Shown here piece after piece: positions 6,563 to 7,571 of a stretch of 7,571 nt of DNA. Where the stretch lies: NCBI GenBank assembly GCA_002450255.1, contig DJYW01000116.1, positions 3,074 to 10,644 of the forward strand, written 5' to 3'. This DNA is from Gammaproteobacteria bacterium UBA6968. Its GTDB lineage: Bacteria; Pseudomonadota; Gammaproteobacteria; Pseudomonadales; Azotimanducaceae. Each line of letters begins with the position of its first letter. Position 1 is the stretch's first letter. A program made the translations under genes and the position numbers. The notes beneath the pieces are model-generated. The model did no database searches, was not told the DNA's origin, and saw nothing but the letters and a program-made list of their open reading frames with translations.

Positions 6563-7571
6563 GTGAGCAACCCAGTTTTAGCACTAGCCTGTGAACTGAT
6601 CGAGCGCGTCTCTGTTACTCCAGAAGACGCCGGGTGCCAGGAAATCATTGGCAATCGTCTGTCTGCCCTGGGTTTTACACTGCGACAGCTCAACGCCCAC
6701 GGGGTACATAATCTGTATGCGTCTCGCGGCACTGGAAGTCCACACTTGATGTTCGCAGGGCATACCGATGTGGTGCCGGCTGGACCACTAGAGGACTGGC
6801 AAAGTGCGCCATTCAAACCGACTCTGCGTAACCGCGAAGGCGGCGAACATTTGTTTGGACGCGGCGCGGCGGATATGAAAAGCAGCCTCGCTGCGATGTT
6901 GGTCGCGACAGAAACCTTTATGCGCGACCACGCAGATTTTGCGGGCACCCTCAGTTATTTAATAACCAGCGATGAAGAAGGTGAAGCGACCTATGGTACG
7001 CGTCACGCAATCGACGTATTACGCGCAGAGGGCATACAGCCGGATTACTGTGTTGTCGGTGAACCCAGCTCTAGCAGTCACTTGGGCGATGTCGTACGTT
7101 GCGGCCGACGGGGCTCACTGAATGGCACATTGACCGTGGCCGGCAAGCAGGGCCACGTAGCCTATCCAGATCTCGCACGCAATCCTATCCACGACGCGCT
7201 GGCGGCACTGGATGAACTCGCCACAACAAAATGGGATGATGGCAACGAATTTTATCCGCCGACCAGCTTTCAGATTTCAAATATTGAGTCCGGAACCGGA
7301 GCTACCAATGTGATTCCAGGCAGTCTTAAAGCACTCTTTAATTTGCGCTTTAACACCGAGCAGACTGCCGCCGCGCTGCAAACCCAGATCGAATCGGTTT
7401 GTGCCGCACGCGGCCTAAACAGCCGTATCGATTGGCATCTTTCAGGGGAACCCTTTTTAACGCAGCCGGGGGCGCTTACCGCTGCCGTGACCACAGCAAT
7501 TAGTCAGGTAACGGCGCGACAACCGGAGTACTCCACATCAGGCGGCACATCGGACGGGCGCTTTATATCGC
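6563..7571 (+). CDS. dapE: Succinyl-diaminopimelate desuccinylase, 3' end cut by window
   Basis: Dizinc M20-family hydrolase that cleaves N-succinyl-LL-diaminopimelate to succinate and LL-diaminopimelate. Reading from the GTG at 6563, 336 codons are open to the window edge; the family is about 375 residues, so roughly the last 40 are missing. Visible active-site residues are H67 and D69 in FAGHTDVVPAG, bridging D104 in GRGAADMK, catalytic E138 and ligand E139 in TSDEEGEA, and E167 in VVGEPSSS. The lid/dimerisation domain spans about 180-290 (RRGSLNGTLTVAGKQGHVAYP from 182; GATNVIPG at 246-253). The segment SGGTSDGRF at 326-334 is the family signature before the last zinc histidine, which lies outside the window. 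It follows dapD by 52 bp with no terminator and is probably co-transcribed. The ATG-based reading would miss this gene because of its GTG start. Confidence 0.95.
   Translation, partial: MSNPVLALACELIERVSVTPEDAGCQEIIGNRLSALGFTLRQLNAHGVHNLYASRGTGSPHLMFAGHTDVVPAGPLEDWQSAPFKPTLRNREGGEHLFGRGAADMKSSLAAMLVATETFMRDHADFAGTLSYLITSDEEGEATYGTRHAIDVLRAEGIQPDYCVVGEPSSSSHLGDVVRCGRRGSLNGTLTVAGKQGHVAYPDLARNPIHDALAALDELATTKWDDGNEFYPPTSFQISNIESGTGATNVIPGSLKALFNLRFNTEQTAAALQTQIESVCAARGLNSRIDWHLSGEPFLTQPGALTAAVTTAISQVTARQPEYSTSGGTSDGRFIS

Noticed and set aside
6289..6948. 219-codon minus-strand ORF
   Set aside because: It lies antisense to the end of dapD and the start of dapE, both of which have intact family motifs on the + strand.

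Overview
The window is a chromosomal housekeeping segment from a gammaproteobacterium. The evidence is gene content and order: methionine aminopeptidase (map), then the PII uridylyltransferase (glnD), then three genes of the succinylase branch of lysine/diaminopimelate synthesis (dapC, dapD, dapE), all on the + strand. A dedicated dapC beside glnD, and a DapD of the roughly 340-residue Pseudomonas-like type, point away from the enterics and towards the Pseudomonas/Cellvibrio/Oceanospirillum side of the class. The genus cannot be fixed from this sequence.

Layout. Positions 1-143 precede map and hold a short 12-bp tandem repeat but no gene I can defend. map (144-935) and glnD (932-3586) overlap by ATGA and must be co-transcribed. 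dapC (3626-4864) follows after 39 bp and probably belongs to the same transcript. A 590-620 bp stretch without a convincing protein gene follows (4865-5484). It is rich in short hairpins, contains a seven-codon ORF behind a strong Shine-Dalgarno, and ends in a terminator-like inverted repeat and two candidate promoters for dapD. dapD (5485-6510) and dapE (6563 to beyond the window end) form a second unit; dapE starts with GTG and is cut by the window edge.

Function. DapD succinylates tetrahydrodipicolinate, DapC transaminates the product using glutamate, and DapE removes the succinyl group to give LL-diaminopimelate for lysine and peptidoglycan. GlnD, beside them, reads glutamine and modifies PII proteins to set nitrogen metabolism. 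Map trims initiator methionines.

The five genes are ordinary members of known families with intact catalytic motifs. The part worth a second look is the dapC-dapD gap. I do not recognise it as any known RNA family, and I saw no proven new system.
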